A DNA stretch of 33,634 nt from the NCBI GenBank assembly GCA_023416855.1, contig JAEZGU010000056.1, positions 1 through 33,634 of the forward strand, given 5' to 3'. Position 1 is the first letter of the stretch, and each line of letters opens with the position of its first letter. The translations under genes and the position numbers were made by a program. The notes below the pieces were generated by a model. It did not search any database. It was not told where the DNA came from and worked only from the letters and a program-made list of their open reading frames with translations. This DNA is from Bacillota bacterium. GTDB taxonomy: Bacteria; Bacillota; Clostridia; Tissierellales; Sedimentibacteraceae. Shown here piece by piece: positions 1 through 6,541 of this stretch.

Positions 1-255
1 TGCTATGGGCAAATCAAAATGAGATCCGCTTTTTTTCAAATCGCTTGGAGCTAAGTTTATTACGATTTTCATTTCAGGAAAAATATATTTAGCATCAACT
101 ATAGCAGATTCAACCCTTTCCCTTGCTTCTTTTACTGCAGTATCACCAAGGCCTACTATAGAAATCAAAGGTTGTCCAATTATCGTCTTAGTTTCTACAT
201 CAACAATATATCCATCCACACCAGATATTGCACAACTTTTTACAATTGAAGCCAT
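1..255 (-). CDS. comM: ComM/YifB-family Mg-chelatase-like AAA+ protein, N-terminal part
   Basis: Partial gene running off the left edge; 85 residues are visible, starting MASIVKSCAISGVDGYIVDV. Residues such as IVGLGDTAVKEARERV and INLAPSDLKKSGSHFDLPIA match the N-terminal domain typical of YifB/ComM proteins, which precedes the Mg-chelatase AAA+ ATPase domain. In naturally transformable bacteria ComM is a helicase promoting branch migration of incoming DNA; in Bacillota the role is less clear. The start ATG is at 253-255. Its only Shine-Dalgarno-like sequence (AAGGAG) lies inside the last codons of the transposase gene just upstream, with a long spacing of about 13 bases. The family call is firm; the cellular role is inferred. 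Confidence 0.88.
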   Translation of the reverse strand, partial: MASIVKSCAISGVDGYIVDVETKTIIGQPLISIVGLGDTAVKEARERVESAIVDAKYIFPEMKIVINLAPSDLKKSGSHFDLPIA

Positions 256-263
256 TTTATTTT

Positions 264-1091
264 CTACTCCTTATTAGCTAATTTGCATACAGCTGCATCG
301 CTGATTCCAATATTATTGCCAATTTCATTCATAGAATATTTATATGATAAAGCTTTTTGAATATATAATTTCTTATAATTAGTAAGTTCTCTAACCCTTG
401 AGCCGTTTTTTATCTTACAAATCAACTCTTCATTATTTTCTGTAACTTCATTTAATATATCATCTAAAGAAAGAATTTCTGTTTCTTTTTTTTGGATTTT
501 TACATCACCTATTATATCAGTGTATTCAAATTCTGCACTTTCTTCCATTTCATCAGCATCCATAAATTTTATATACTCAGCAATGGCTTTATTTCTGTCG
601 CATGAAAAAATGTTTAATATAAAATCAATGTGAACAAATTGCTTTTGTTTATTATTACGGTATAAATAATCGCTACTCCATTTATAATCCGAAACCCTAT
701 TGCACATATTCGCTTTTACGGGATTCTGATGAACATATCTTAACAAAGACAGTAAATACTTGTCATCCTTAACTAAAATTCCTTTAAACCTTTCTTGAAA
801 AACATGCCCTGACCTATGGTTTGAACAATTGAAATATTTGCTAAAATCATTATTAATTTTGTGCATAATGCGGCTGATACCATCTTCATAACATTTAATA
901 ATAATATGATAATGATTATCCATTAATACGTAACCATATATTTTAAAATCCATTATTTCGTTAATTTCTTTGATTTTGTTTAAGAAATATTTTTTATAAT
1001 CAGCTTTTCTAAAAATATATTCCTTATTATTGCCTCTTTGTATGACATGATAAATCGCACCGTTAAATTCTATCCTTGGTTTTCTCCCCAT
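264..1091 (-). CDS. Y1 (HUH) transposase, REP-associated tyrosine transposase (RAYT) type
   Basis: A 275-residue single-strand DNA transposase of the Y1_Tnp/IS200-like superfamily. From MGRKPRIEF it shows the N-terminal YHVIQRGNNKE block, the HUH metal motif in DNHYHIII (His60 and His62) and a likely catalytic tyrosine in FSKYFN (Tyr86) followed by GHVFQERFKG. It ends in a helix-turn-helix-like segment (IGNNIGISDAAVCKLANK). It is much longer than plain IS200 TnpA (about 150 residues), which fits a domesticated RAYT. I place the start at 1091 because GGAGG lies five bases upstream; an in-frame start at 1124 lacks this. The stop codon is only eight bases before the comM start. No IS200-type terminal hairpins were recognised next to it. 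Confidence 0.88.
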   Translation of the reverse strand: MGRKPRIEFNGAIYHVIQRGNNKEYIFRKADYKKYFLNKIKEINEIMDFKIYGYVLMDNHYHIIIKCYEDGISRIMHKINNDFSKYFNCSNHRSGHVFQERFKGILVKDDKYLLSLLRYVHQNPVKANMCNRVSDYKWSSDYLYRNNKQKQFVHIDFILNIFSCDRNKAIAEYIKFMDADEMEESAEFEYTDIIGDVKIQKKETEILSLDDILNEVTENNEELICKIKNGSRVRELTNYKKLYIQKALSYKYSMNEIGNNIGISDAAVCKLANKE

Positions 1092-1207
1092 CAGTACCTC
1101 CGATAACGTATTCCCATGTACCATTATATATAACTTTTATATATAAATCAACAATAATTGGCAAATTTTGTAATAACTAATATCCTTACTTAAAATTAGC
1201 TAAAGTA

Positions 1208-1234
1208 AATAAGCACCATTAAGGTGCTATTTTA
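1208..1234 (-). terminator. Possible intrinsic terminator after the AlbA_2/HATPase gene
   Basis: A short inverted repeat (AGCACC / GGTGCT) with a 4-5 base loop. On the minus strand it is followed by TTATTT, on the plus strand by ATTTT. It lies about 120 bases beyond the end of the broken AlbA_2 gene and before the transposase. The stem is short, so this is only a plausible terminator. Confidence 0.4.
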
Positions 1235-1357
1235 ATCAATGCTATATTAATCGCAAAATATGCATTTCCCTGAACTGTGCTATCAAAAAACATTGAATCT
1301 CCAGCACACGAATATGTTAGAATGTTAGTGACTGGCATGTCAGCTATTACCGATTCT

Positions 1358-2683
1358 TTATTCATCAGCTTTATGTATGACATCCCAATAGCCAGATGTA
1401 TCAGAACCAATTCGAGCAATAAGTTTTTTATCTTGGAGCATTTTCATATTTCTTCTTATTGTCCTTGTCGTTTTATTCAATTTTTCACTTATCTCTGCTT
1501 GAGTTATATACTTGTCTTGCTTAATAATATTTATAATACTCTTTTGGGTATTATTAAGCTTAATTTTCTCATGGACATTCTCACGGACATTCTCACGGAC
1601 ATTCTCACGGACATTCTTTATAGGGAAACTAACTTTTAAAAAATTAGGACTAAATTTAAATATGTTTTTATCGTATACTTTTAATATTCTTTGAACACCA
1701 GATCCAAGTTGTTCAACTAATTTAACGTCTTTAAATACCCTCATAAGTTCTTTATTCCTAGGTGCAGAAATACCATCAAAAAACTCTTCTTGACTTAATT
1801 CTTGTGGTAAACCACCTGATGAAGTAATCACAAATCTATCTAAGAAGATTTCAAAAACTGGAGGTATTCCGTTAGAATAATCATTGTGGATTATTGCATT
1901 AATAACAGCTTCCCTTAATGCTGTAGGATCCACAAGACGCTTTTCTTTTCGTACTGTTGATGTAATTTCAGTCTTTGTAACATTTTAAATATCTAATTTA
2001 TTTAGGATACTCTCTGTTGCTTTTATCAATGAACAATAACCAAATTCAGCATTCTCAATTAAGTTAACTTTATCCATGCCTGAATACTTAGCAACTTTCA
2101 TAGATATACCATTATCATCGGCCAATAAATATGCTGCATAATTTAGTTTATTATCTTCAGTATATAATTCTAAATTATTTAAAAACTTATCAAATAAATC
2201 ATAACCGTTTTCTTCATAATATATCTTAAGTTGTTTAAATGTTAAATCTTGTCTAGGTGATATAAGTTTTCCCAAAGAATTTCTAATGCGTCTAGAATAT
2301 AAAGAATCAATCATTTCCATGGTCATTTGTTGAACAGTAGTGCCTACCCTTAATAAACAACCATTAGGGGACATTCCATATTTTTTTATATAGTATGGTT
2401 TTTCAGGACCACTTGATATTATAATTTTAATAACATCTTTACTATCCATATTAACAGTAATTACATCAAATAGTCCCATCGTTGAAGGATATATATTATT
2501 TTTTATCCTATCGACTATTCTTTTTTGAATATCATCAGAGTTTTCAATACCTGAAACTGAGCCATCATCAGCAATTCCAATATATATTTCTCCACCTTCA
2601 GAATAATTTAAAAACCCCACAACTTCTTTTTCTAAACTATCATTTAATTCCTTTTTAAATTCTATTCGATTACTTTCAATCAC
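1358..2683 (-). pseudogene. AlbA_2 (Schlafen-like) / HATPase_c_4 protein interrupted by an in-frame TAA
   Basis: Two adjacent open segments are parts of one gene. The upstream part (1985-2683, GTG start with AGGTGA upstream) has the AlbA_2 domain: residues IEFKKELNDSLEKEVVGFLNYSEGGEIYIGI and the GSVSGI region. The downstream part (1358-1981) has the ATP-binding GHKL-like half (DPTALREAVINAIIHNDYS, SSGGLPQELSQEEFF, NKELMRVFKD, LVEQLGSGVQRIL) and a C-terminal winged-helix segment. The stop TAA at 1985-1987 is in the same frame as the next 17 codons and the downstream part, so this is a nonsense mutation rather than a frameshift. Read through, the protein would be about 441 residues, normal for this family. 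A four-unit 12-bp repeat encodes NVRE copies near the C-terminus. Such genes act as DNA-binding or transcription-related accessory proteins; the function here is unknown. Two separate polypeptides cannot be excluded. Confidence 0.8.
1568..1615 (-). repeat. 12-bp tandem repeat (4 units) encoding NVRE/NVHE
   Basis: Four back-to-back 12-bp units (CTCACGGACATT on the plus strand; the first has T for C) lie inside the downstream half of the AlbA_2 gene. They encode the heptad-free repeat NVRENVRENVRENVHE between the ATPase domain and the winged helix. Because 12 is a multiple of three, copy-number change would keep the frame and change only linker length. Confidence 0.9.
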
Positions 2684-2739
2684 TTAGATCACCTGCTCTC
2701 AACAACACTAAACATGCATATTTAGATAAACTTTATAGT

Positions 2740-2768
2740 ATCTTATCATACATTAAATATACGAACAA
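2740..2768 (-). promoter_or_regulatory. Sigma-A-like promoter for the AlbA_2 gene
   Basis: On the minus strand TTGTTC (2763-2768), a 17-base spacer and TAAGAT (2740-2745) lie about 57 bases before the GTG start at 2683. The spacing is ideal and both boxes are near consensus, but no experimental support is available. Confidence 0.5.
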
Positions 2769-2886
2769 GTGTTTTCCCATTTTATAAACTATTTTTCTTT
2801 ATTAATAAGCTATAACTTCCGATTTTTGTCGCAAAAGCTTAGTTTTGTACTATGAATAGGCATGACAGCTCTACGCTCATCGAAAA

Positions 2887-3444
2887 TTAGGTCAATAAAT
2901 TAGCGTTCACTTTTAAATTAGTTTCAACATGCGAATTGCATAAATTTACTACCTGCAACGATTGTTTTTCTGCATATTCAACAGTATATTTTGTTCCACC
3001 ACCACTTCCGTTATAATAATAAATCAATTTACTGCTATTATCAACCATGTACCTATTTCTTTCATAATAGCATCCACTTTTATACTGTTTATTCAATGTA
3101 ATTACTTCATCACATTTGGACAAAATATTAAAATACTTTTCCCTATCCTGCTCCTTCCATCGAGCTGCTTGATCTTCAAATGGAACTACAGCAATAAGTT
3201 TTATACTTAATGGATCTGTATGTAGAACTATTTGTTTACGCTTTAAAACCTGCTCTGCACAAATTAAGTCAAACCCATAACAAGCTCCAAACATAAATGT
3301 GTCATAACCTTCAGATATTGCATTTTCAATTTCCATATGCAAGTCCAATATTAATTTAATGTATTTCTTCTCACTTTTCGGTAGTTTTTCAGTTCTGTGT
3401 CCACTAAAGCATAAAGTTTTGTTTCTTTTTCCATCTTGACTCAT
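2887..3444 (-). CDS. SLOG-domain protein (DUF1273/YoqJ-like)
   Basis: A 185-residue soluble protein. The N-terminal CFSGHRTEKLP and the central MFGACYGFDLICAEQVL are the glycine-rich nucleotide-binding loops of the SLOG fold (DUF1273 family, related to B. subtilis YoqJ/YpsA). A later CDEVITLN and the CYYERNRYMVDNSSKLIYYYNGSGGGT region completes the Rossmann-like fold. SLOG proteins are predicted to bind nucleotides or their derivatives, and some work in phage-defence signalling; the role of this one is not known. The start ATG follows GAGGTGAAATT. The gene is divergent from an XRE regulator, with overlapping promoters and a shared palindrome, so it is very probably controlled by that repressor. 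The pair looks like a remnant of an integrated element. Confidence 0.8.
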   Translation of the reverse strand: MSQDGKRNKTLCFSGHRTEKLPKSEKKYIKLILDLHMEIENAISEGYDTFMFGACYGFDLICAEQVLKRKQIVLHTDPLSIKLIAVVPFEDQAARWKEQDREKYFNILSKCDEVITLNKQYKSGCYYERNRYMVDNSSKLIYYYNGSGGGTKYTVEYAEKQSLQVVNLCNSHVETNLKVNANLLT

Positions 3445-3488
3445 AATTTCACCTCATCTGTATAAAATATTTCATAAACCGATTTATA

Positions 3489-3517
3489 TGTACTTATTGT
3501 ACTGTACTTTAAGTACA
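3489..3517. promoter_or_regulatory. Probable operator: inverted repeat in the SLOG/XRE divergent promoter
   Basis: TGTACTTA (3489-3496) and its exact reverse complement TAAGTACA (3510-3517) flank a 13-base centre that itself contains GTACTGTAC. The repeat covers the spacer and -10 box of the leftward promoter and abuts the -35 box of the rightward one. This is the arrangement expected for the binding site of the adjacent XRE protein; the assignment is inferred from position and symmetry. Confidence 0.6.
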
Positions 3518-3524
3518 TTGTCAA
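3496..3524 (-). promoter_or_regulatory. Promoter for the SLOG gene
   Basis: On the minus strand TTGACA (3519-3524, perfect consensus), a 17-base spacer and TACAAT (3496-3501) lie about 50 bases before the ATG at 3444. The -35 box overlaps the -35 box of the divergent XRE promoter almost completely. Confidence 0.65.
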
Positions 3525-3546
3525 TGCTTTTAACTACAAGTATAAT
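3518..3546 (+). promoter_or_regulatory. Promoter for the XRE regulator gene
   Basis: TTGTCA (3518-3523), a 17-base spacer and a perfect TATAAT (3541-3546) lie just before the AGAGGTG ribosome binding site. The -10 box sits about 20 bases from the start codon, giving a very short leader. Confidence 0.65.
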
Positions 3547-3566
3547 GAATCAAAGAGGTGTTATCA

Positions 3567-3869
3567 ATGGTTGGAAAAATAATAAGAAAATTAAGGCAAG
3601 AAAAAGGAATAACACAAAATGAATTGTCAAACTATTTAGGATTAACCCCCAAAATGGTTTCCTTTTACGAATTAGGTGAAAGGTTTCCACCATATGATAT
3701 TATCAATAAGCTTGCAGATTATTTTGAAGTTTCAACAGATTATTTGTTAGGAAGAAGCGAAATTAAAAATCCAGAAAAGTTACTCAATAATTATAGTAAA
3801 TTAAGCTTAGAGAATCTAAAAGAAATAGAAACATGTATAGAACAGAACAAAAAGCAAAGAAATAGTTAA
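3567..3869 (+). CDS. XRE-family transcriptional regulator
   Basis: A 100-residue protein with an N-terminal Cro/C1-type helix-turn-helix: IIRKLRQEKGITQNELSNYLGLTPKMVSFYELGERFPPYDIINKLADYFEVSTDYLLGR is the full XRE domain, followed by a short lysine- and asparagine-rich tail with no further domain. The ATG at 3567 has AGAGGTG six bases upstream; the in-frame GTG at 3558 is part of that binding site and is rejected. The gene is divergent from the SLOG gene and probably represses both promoters through the palindrome between them. It resembles repressors carried on prophages and small integrated elements. The HTH call is firm; the target is inferred. Confidence 0.88.
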   Translation: MVGKIIRKLRQEKGITQNELSNYLGLTPKMVSFYELGERFPPYDIINKLADYFEVSTDYLLGRSEIKNPEKLLNNYSKLSLENLKEIETCIEQNKKQRNS

Positions 3870-3910
3870 TCTTGATGAGCGTTAGCCGCCATAATTTTTC
3901 ATAAAGCATA

Positions 3911-3954
3911 AACAGCATCAGTGTCAATGTATATACACTGACACTGATGCTGTT
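3911..3954. repeat. 16-bp perfect inverted repeat (hairpin)
   Basis: AACAGCATCAGTGTCA (3911-3926) is exactly complementary to 3939-3954, with a 12-base loop. It follows the XRE gene by about 40 bases. Neither strand shows a good T-run directly after the stem, so it is a weak candidate for a terminator and may instead be a palindromic repeat or an end of a decayed mobile element. Confidence 0.75.
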
Positions 3955-3990
3955 CTTAAAAACTATTGAAATTCCAACACTCAAAATAAG

Positions 3991-4089
3991 TTAGTAAGTT
4001 AGTGCCAGGCACGGCTGTTGTTTTTGCTCTTTTATTAGCAAGTCTTTTTCTTCTATTAGCTTTTGAATTTCATCTATGTTATTAGTCAT
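3991..4089 (-). pseudogene. tnpC: Truncated start of IS66 transposase (tnpC remnant)
   Basis: In the position where IS66 elements carry the large transposase, downstream of tnpB, only a 32-codon reading frame remains: MTNNIDEIQKLIEEKDLLIKEQKQQ, then unrelated residues PCLALTY and a stop. The lysine/glutamate-rich coiled-coil-like start is typical of IS66 TnpC N-termini. Similarity stops where a GTGCCTGGCAC palindrome begins, so the junction lies near 4012. About 480 residues, including the DDE domain, are missing, and the element cannot move by itself. Confidence 0.6.
4002..4012. repeat. GTGCCAGGCAC palindrome at the IS66 truncation junction
   Basis: An 11-base palindrome (GTGCC-A-GGCAC) preceded by GTTA. 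It sits exactly where the tnpC reading frame loses resemblance to IS66. From memory, short palindromes of this kind are repeated in genomes carrying RAYT-type transposases; that link is not proven here. Confidence 0.5.
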
Positions 4090-4169
4090 TTCAAACTTTC
4101 CAAACCTTTGCAATTTCAATTTTTATCACTCTTTTATTATACCAAAAAATACACTAAATTGCAACAAAA

Positions 4170-4210
4170 AAATCAATAAATTAGTTGAATTTTCAACATT
4201 TTATTGATTT
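4170..4210. repeat. Nested hairpin between tnpB and the tnpC remnant
   Basis: AAATCAATAAA (4170-4180) pairs with 4200-4210, and within the loop GTTGAA pairs with TTCAAC. The base of the stem overlaps the tnpB stop codon. It might modulate expression of the downstream transposase gene or simply be an old structural feature of the element. Confidence 0.55.
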
Positions 4211-4583
4211 AAAAACATGTGTTAACTGTATTCAGTTTTACTTCTGTGTGTGCTTTTTTCTGTTCAATGCTTAACCCCTGCAGCAACCATATTACTTGCT
4301 GACTTGTTATTTCTCTCGCTTCTTCAGAATCCTTGGGCCACTGAAATTTCATTTTGTCTAACAATTTCTTGTGTGCCAGTATAAATCCGTTTTTATCATA
4401 TCTCAGCACCTTAATTCCATCTCTTTTCCGGTTACAGAAAATGAAAACATAGCTATCATTGTACGGGTCAATATTAAAGGAGCCATGAACCATCTGAACT
4501 AAGCTATTTGACTGTTTTCGAAAATCGGTCCAGCCACATGCAATGATTATTTTTTCAGCTCCGGTAATAAATGAATTCAGCAT
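4209..4583 (-). CDS. tnpB: IS66 family accessory protein TnpB
   Basis: A 124-residue protein with the family signature: ACGWTDFRKQSNSLVQMV near the N-terminus, then FIFCNRKRDGIKVLRYDKNGFILAHKKLLDKMKFQWP and a C-terminal ITSQQVIWLLQGLSIEQKKAH. The length is normal (about 115-120), so this copy looks intact. TnpB is required for IS66 transposition, but its biochemical role is poorly defined. Its ATG overlaps the end of tnpA by seven bases (ATGCTGA), as usual for translationally coupled IS66 genes. The transposase it would serve is truncated. Confidence 0.9.
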   Translation of the reverse strand: MLNSFITGAEKIIIACGWTDFRKQSNSLVQMVHGSFNIDPYNDSYVFIFCNRKRDGIKVLRYDKNGFILAHKKLLDKMKFQWPKDSEEAREITSQQVIWLLQGLSIEQKKAHTEVKLNTVNTCF

Positions 4584-4933
4584 ATATTTCTAATTCCATT
4601 CAATACGTAAGATATTGTATCCTGTGACATACCATCTGAAATATCTACAATGATTTTACCTATGTGAAGCTTAATTGTTGGAACAGCTTGTTGATATGGA
4701 ATGGTAGGCTGAATTTGTGCAAATTCACATTTGTTTTCATCTGTTGAAACTGGATACTCTATACTATTACATGCTTGTTCTCTAATTTTTCTAAGCCAGT
4801 AGTAGTATCTTTTTTCATTAACATCATGTTCAATACACCAGGACCTAACAGGCTGGGCACTACTACGACATTCTCGTATTATCTCGATCCATTGGTTAAT
4901 TTTAATTTCACTATCTATCTTTCGGGTATTCAT
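4577..4933 (-). CDS. tnpA: IS66 family accessory protein TnpA
   Basis: A 118-residue protein. The N-terminus (WIEIIRECRSSAQPVRSWCIEHDVNEKRYYYWLRKIRE) is the DNA-binding helix-turn-helix typical of IS66 TnpA (IS66 Orf1), and the C-terminal IKLHIGKIIVDISDGMSQDTISYVLNGIR matches the usual ending in which this segment precedes the tnpB overlap. A GGAGG sequence lies upstream of the ATG. It is the first gene of the truncated IS66 element and appears intact. Confidence 0.88.
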   Translation of the reverse strand: MNTRKIDSEIKINQWIEIIRECRSSAQPVRSWCIEHDVNEKRYYYWLRKIREQACNSIEYPVSTDENKCEFAQIQPTIPYQQAVPTIKLHIGKIIVDISDGMSQDTISYVLNGIRNIC

Positions 4934-5080
4934 AGTCTACTCCTCCAATTAAAGTTTTTAGAGTTACTCGAAAAACTTTAATTACTTTAATTTAGACTAT
5001 TATCTCATCATTTATTTAATATTTCCATACGCGGTCTTATCAAGCGCTTACCAAAAATATAAACCTAAATTATTAAATAC

Positions 5081-5106
5081 AAAAACAGCTGCTAAAATTG
5101 CAGCTG
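5081..5106 (-). terminator. Intrinsic terminator, probably ending the polysaccharide operon
   Basis: CAGCTGC (5086-5092) pairs with GCAGCTG (5100-5106) across a 7-base loop, and on the minus strand the stem is followed by TTTTTG. It is the first convincing leftward terminator after galE, about 450 bases beyond its stop, so the 118-bp repeats may lie in the 3' untranslated region of the operon. Confidence 0.6.
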
Positions 5107-5231
5107 AAAATATTTTTAGATATCTTTTAACCTTGGGTATAGCTCCTTAAACTTCAAATAAATAACAAGGGGTTTGTTTTTGTTTTGTATAATGTTAATA
5201 AAAAATGTTTTTATTGTATCCTTTAATATTC

Positions 5232-5535
5232 AATTCTACTATACACTTTCATTTTCTACTAGTCATATAATCTATAAAATAAATTAAAAATTATATGTTC
5301 AAATTTGAACTATTCTATTTAAAAATATTTTATACTAGTTTAATATATGAATTCTACTAGACATTTTCATTTTCTTCTATTCATGTAGTATATAAGTAAA
5401 TTTAAAAATGGACGTTCAAATTTTAACTACTTTATTTAATATCATTTTATATTAGGCTTTCATTTTTAACTCTACTTGACTTTTTCAATTTCTACTACTC
5501 ATACAAATTATTAAAAAAAATTTGTATATTTATTG
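5232..5535. repeat. Imperfect 118-bp repeat, two full copies and one partial
   Basis: Copies begin at 5232, 5350 and 5468, each with AA(T/C)TCTACT followed by a (A/T)TTTTCATTTTCT-like block and CTANTCAT. Copies 1 and 2 also share GTTCAAATTTNAAC (a perfect palindrome in copy 1), TTTATTTAAT and ATTTTATA. Copy 3 diverges after about 42 bases and ends in a hairpin (ATACAAATT at 5501-5509 with 5519-5527). No reading frame is preserved. It fills the gap between IS66 and galE together with the terminator at 5081-5106; nothing else was recognised there. Confidence 0.7.
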
Positions 5536-5554
5536 AAATTTAGATGGTAAGTTT

Positions 5555-6541
5555 CTATTTCTTATATCCTTCTGGATTATTTGAATGCCAACTCCATGCA
5601 TCAGCAATAATCTTTTCAAGCGAATCAAACATAGGTCTCCAGCCTAACACGCTCTTAGCTTTTTCTGATGATGCTATCAATACTGCTGGATCTCCTTCTC
5701 GTCTTTCTTTCACCCTTGCTGGAATTTTATGTCCAGTCACTCTTCTTGTGGTCTCTATAACTTGTTCCACTGAATAACCATTACCATTTCCAAGGTTAAA
5801 TATGTCACTGTCATTAGCATTCCTCAAATATCTAAACGCTTTATAATGAGCTGAAGCAAGATCCATGACATGTATATAATCTCTCACACATGTGCCGTCC
5901 ACTGTTGAATAATCATCTCCAAATACATAAATTTTATCACGTTTTCCAAGTGCTACCTGGAGAATAAGAGGGATCAGGTGTGTCTCAGGATAATGATCTT
6001 CACCTATTTCACCAGTATCATAAGCTCCTGCTGCATTGAAATATCTGAGAGACACATACTTTATACCATAAGCATGGTCAAACCATTTCATCATCTTTTC
6101 CATGGCAAGTTTAGTCTCACCATAAGTATTTGTTGGATTAGTCTCATCAGTCTCCTTTATTGGAATACTTTTAGGCTCTCCGTACGTAGCAGCTGATGAT
6201 GAGAATACAATTTTATTAACATTGTTTTTCTTCATCACATCAAGTAGACACATCATACCATAAACATTGTTATTATAGTATTCATATGGTTTTTCCATAC
6301 TCTCTCCAACTAGGGAGTTCGCAGCAAAGTGAATTACCGCTTCAACATTATGGTTTTTAAATACCTTATCCAGTTTTTCTTTATTCCTAATGTCAATCTT
6401 ATAAAAATACTCAACATCAATGGATGCTTTATGTCCACTTTGCAAATTATCTACAACAATAATTTCTTCACTTTGTTTTTGAAAATATCTTACAGTATGG
6501 CTGCCTATATAGCCAGCTCCTCCAGTTACTAATATTGGCAC
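5555..6541 (-). CDS. galE: UDP-glucose 4-epimerase
   Basis: A 328-residue extended short-chain dehydrogenase. It shows the NAD-binding GGAGYIG (residues 7-13), the catalytic SSSAATYGEP segment (114-123) and YGETK (Tyr140, Lys144), and family blocks such as DNLQSGH, HFAANSLVGES, RYFNAAGA and GDDYSTVDGTCVRDYIHV. GalE interconverts UDP-Glc and UDP-Gal, and often UDP-GlcNAc and UDP-GalNAc, in the cytoplasm, supplying donors for the transferases upstream. The start is GTG at 6539-6541 with GGAGGTG eight bases upstream. A possible promoter (TAGACA, 17 bases, TGTAAT; 6641-6669) suggests it may be transcribed separately as well. It is separated from the rest of the locus by 463 bases. Confidence 0.96.
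   Translation of the reverse strand: MPILVTGGAGYIGSHTVRYFQKQSEEIIVVDNLQSGHKASIDVEYFYKIDIRNKEKLDKVFKNHNVEAVIHFAANSLVGESMEKPYEYYNNNVYGMMCLLDVMKKNNVNKIVFSSSAATYGEPKSIPIKETDETNPTNTYGETKLAMEKMMKWFDHAYGIKYVSLRYFNAAGAYDTGEIGEDHYPETHLIPLILQVALGKRDKIYVFGDDYSTVDGTCVRDYIHVMDLASAHYKAFRYLRNANDSDIFNLGNGNGYSVEQVIETTRRVTGHKIPARVKERREGDPAVLIASSEKAKSVLGWRPMFDSLEKIIADAWSWHSNNPEGYKK

Larger units (their letters stand above)
4013..5051 (-). mobile_element. IS66-family element, truncated
   Basis: The element carries tnpA and tnpB overlapping in the usual order and a stub of tnpC. The end beyond tnpA is recognisable: reading inward from 5051 on the minus strand gives GTAAGCGCTTGATAAGACCG, which matches the GTAAGCG-type terminal repeat of IS66 elements. 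No matching terminal repeat is seen at the other end, which is cut near 4012. A target duplication can therefore not be tested. Confidence 0.75.

Noticed and set aside
1219..1419. Small minus-strand frame ending FFDSTVQGNAYFAINIALIKIAP
   Set aside because: It overlaps the 3' end of the AlbA_2/HATPase gene in another frame, has no good binding site and no recognisable domain.
1934..1984. Frameshift explanation for the broken AlbA_2 gene
   Set aside because: The codons between the TAA and the downstream half are in the same frame and encode a plausible NVTKTEITSTVRKEKRL, so a single nonsense change is enough.
2873..3882. 9-bp inverted repeat (ACGCTCATC / GATGAGCGT) flanking the SLOG-XRE pair
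   Set aside because: The similarity stops at nine bases, with no target duplication or recombinase nearby; chance is a fair explanation.
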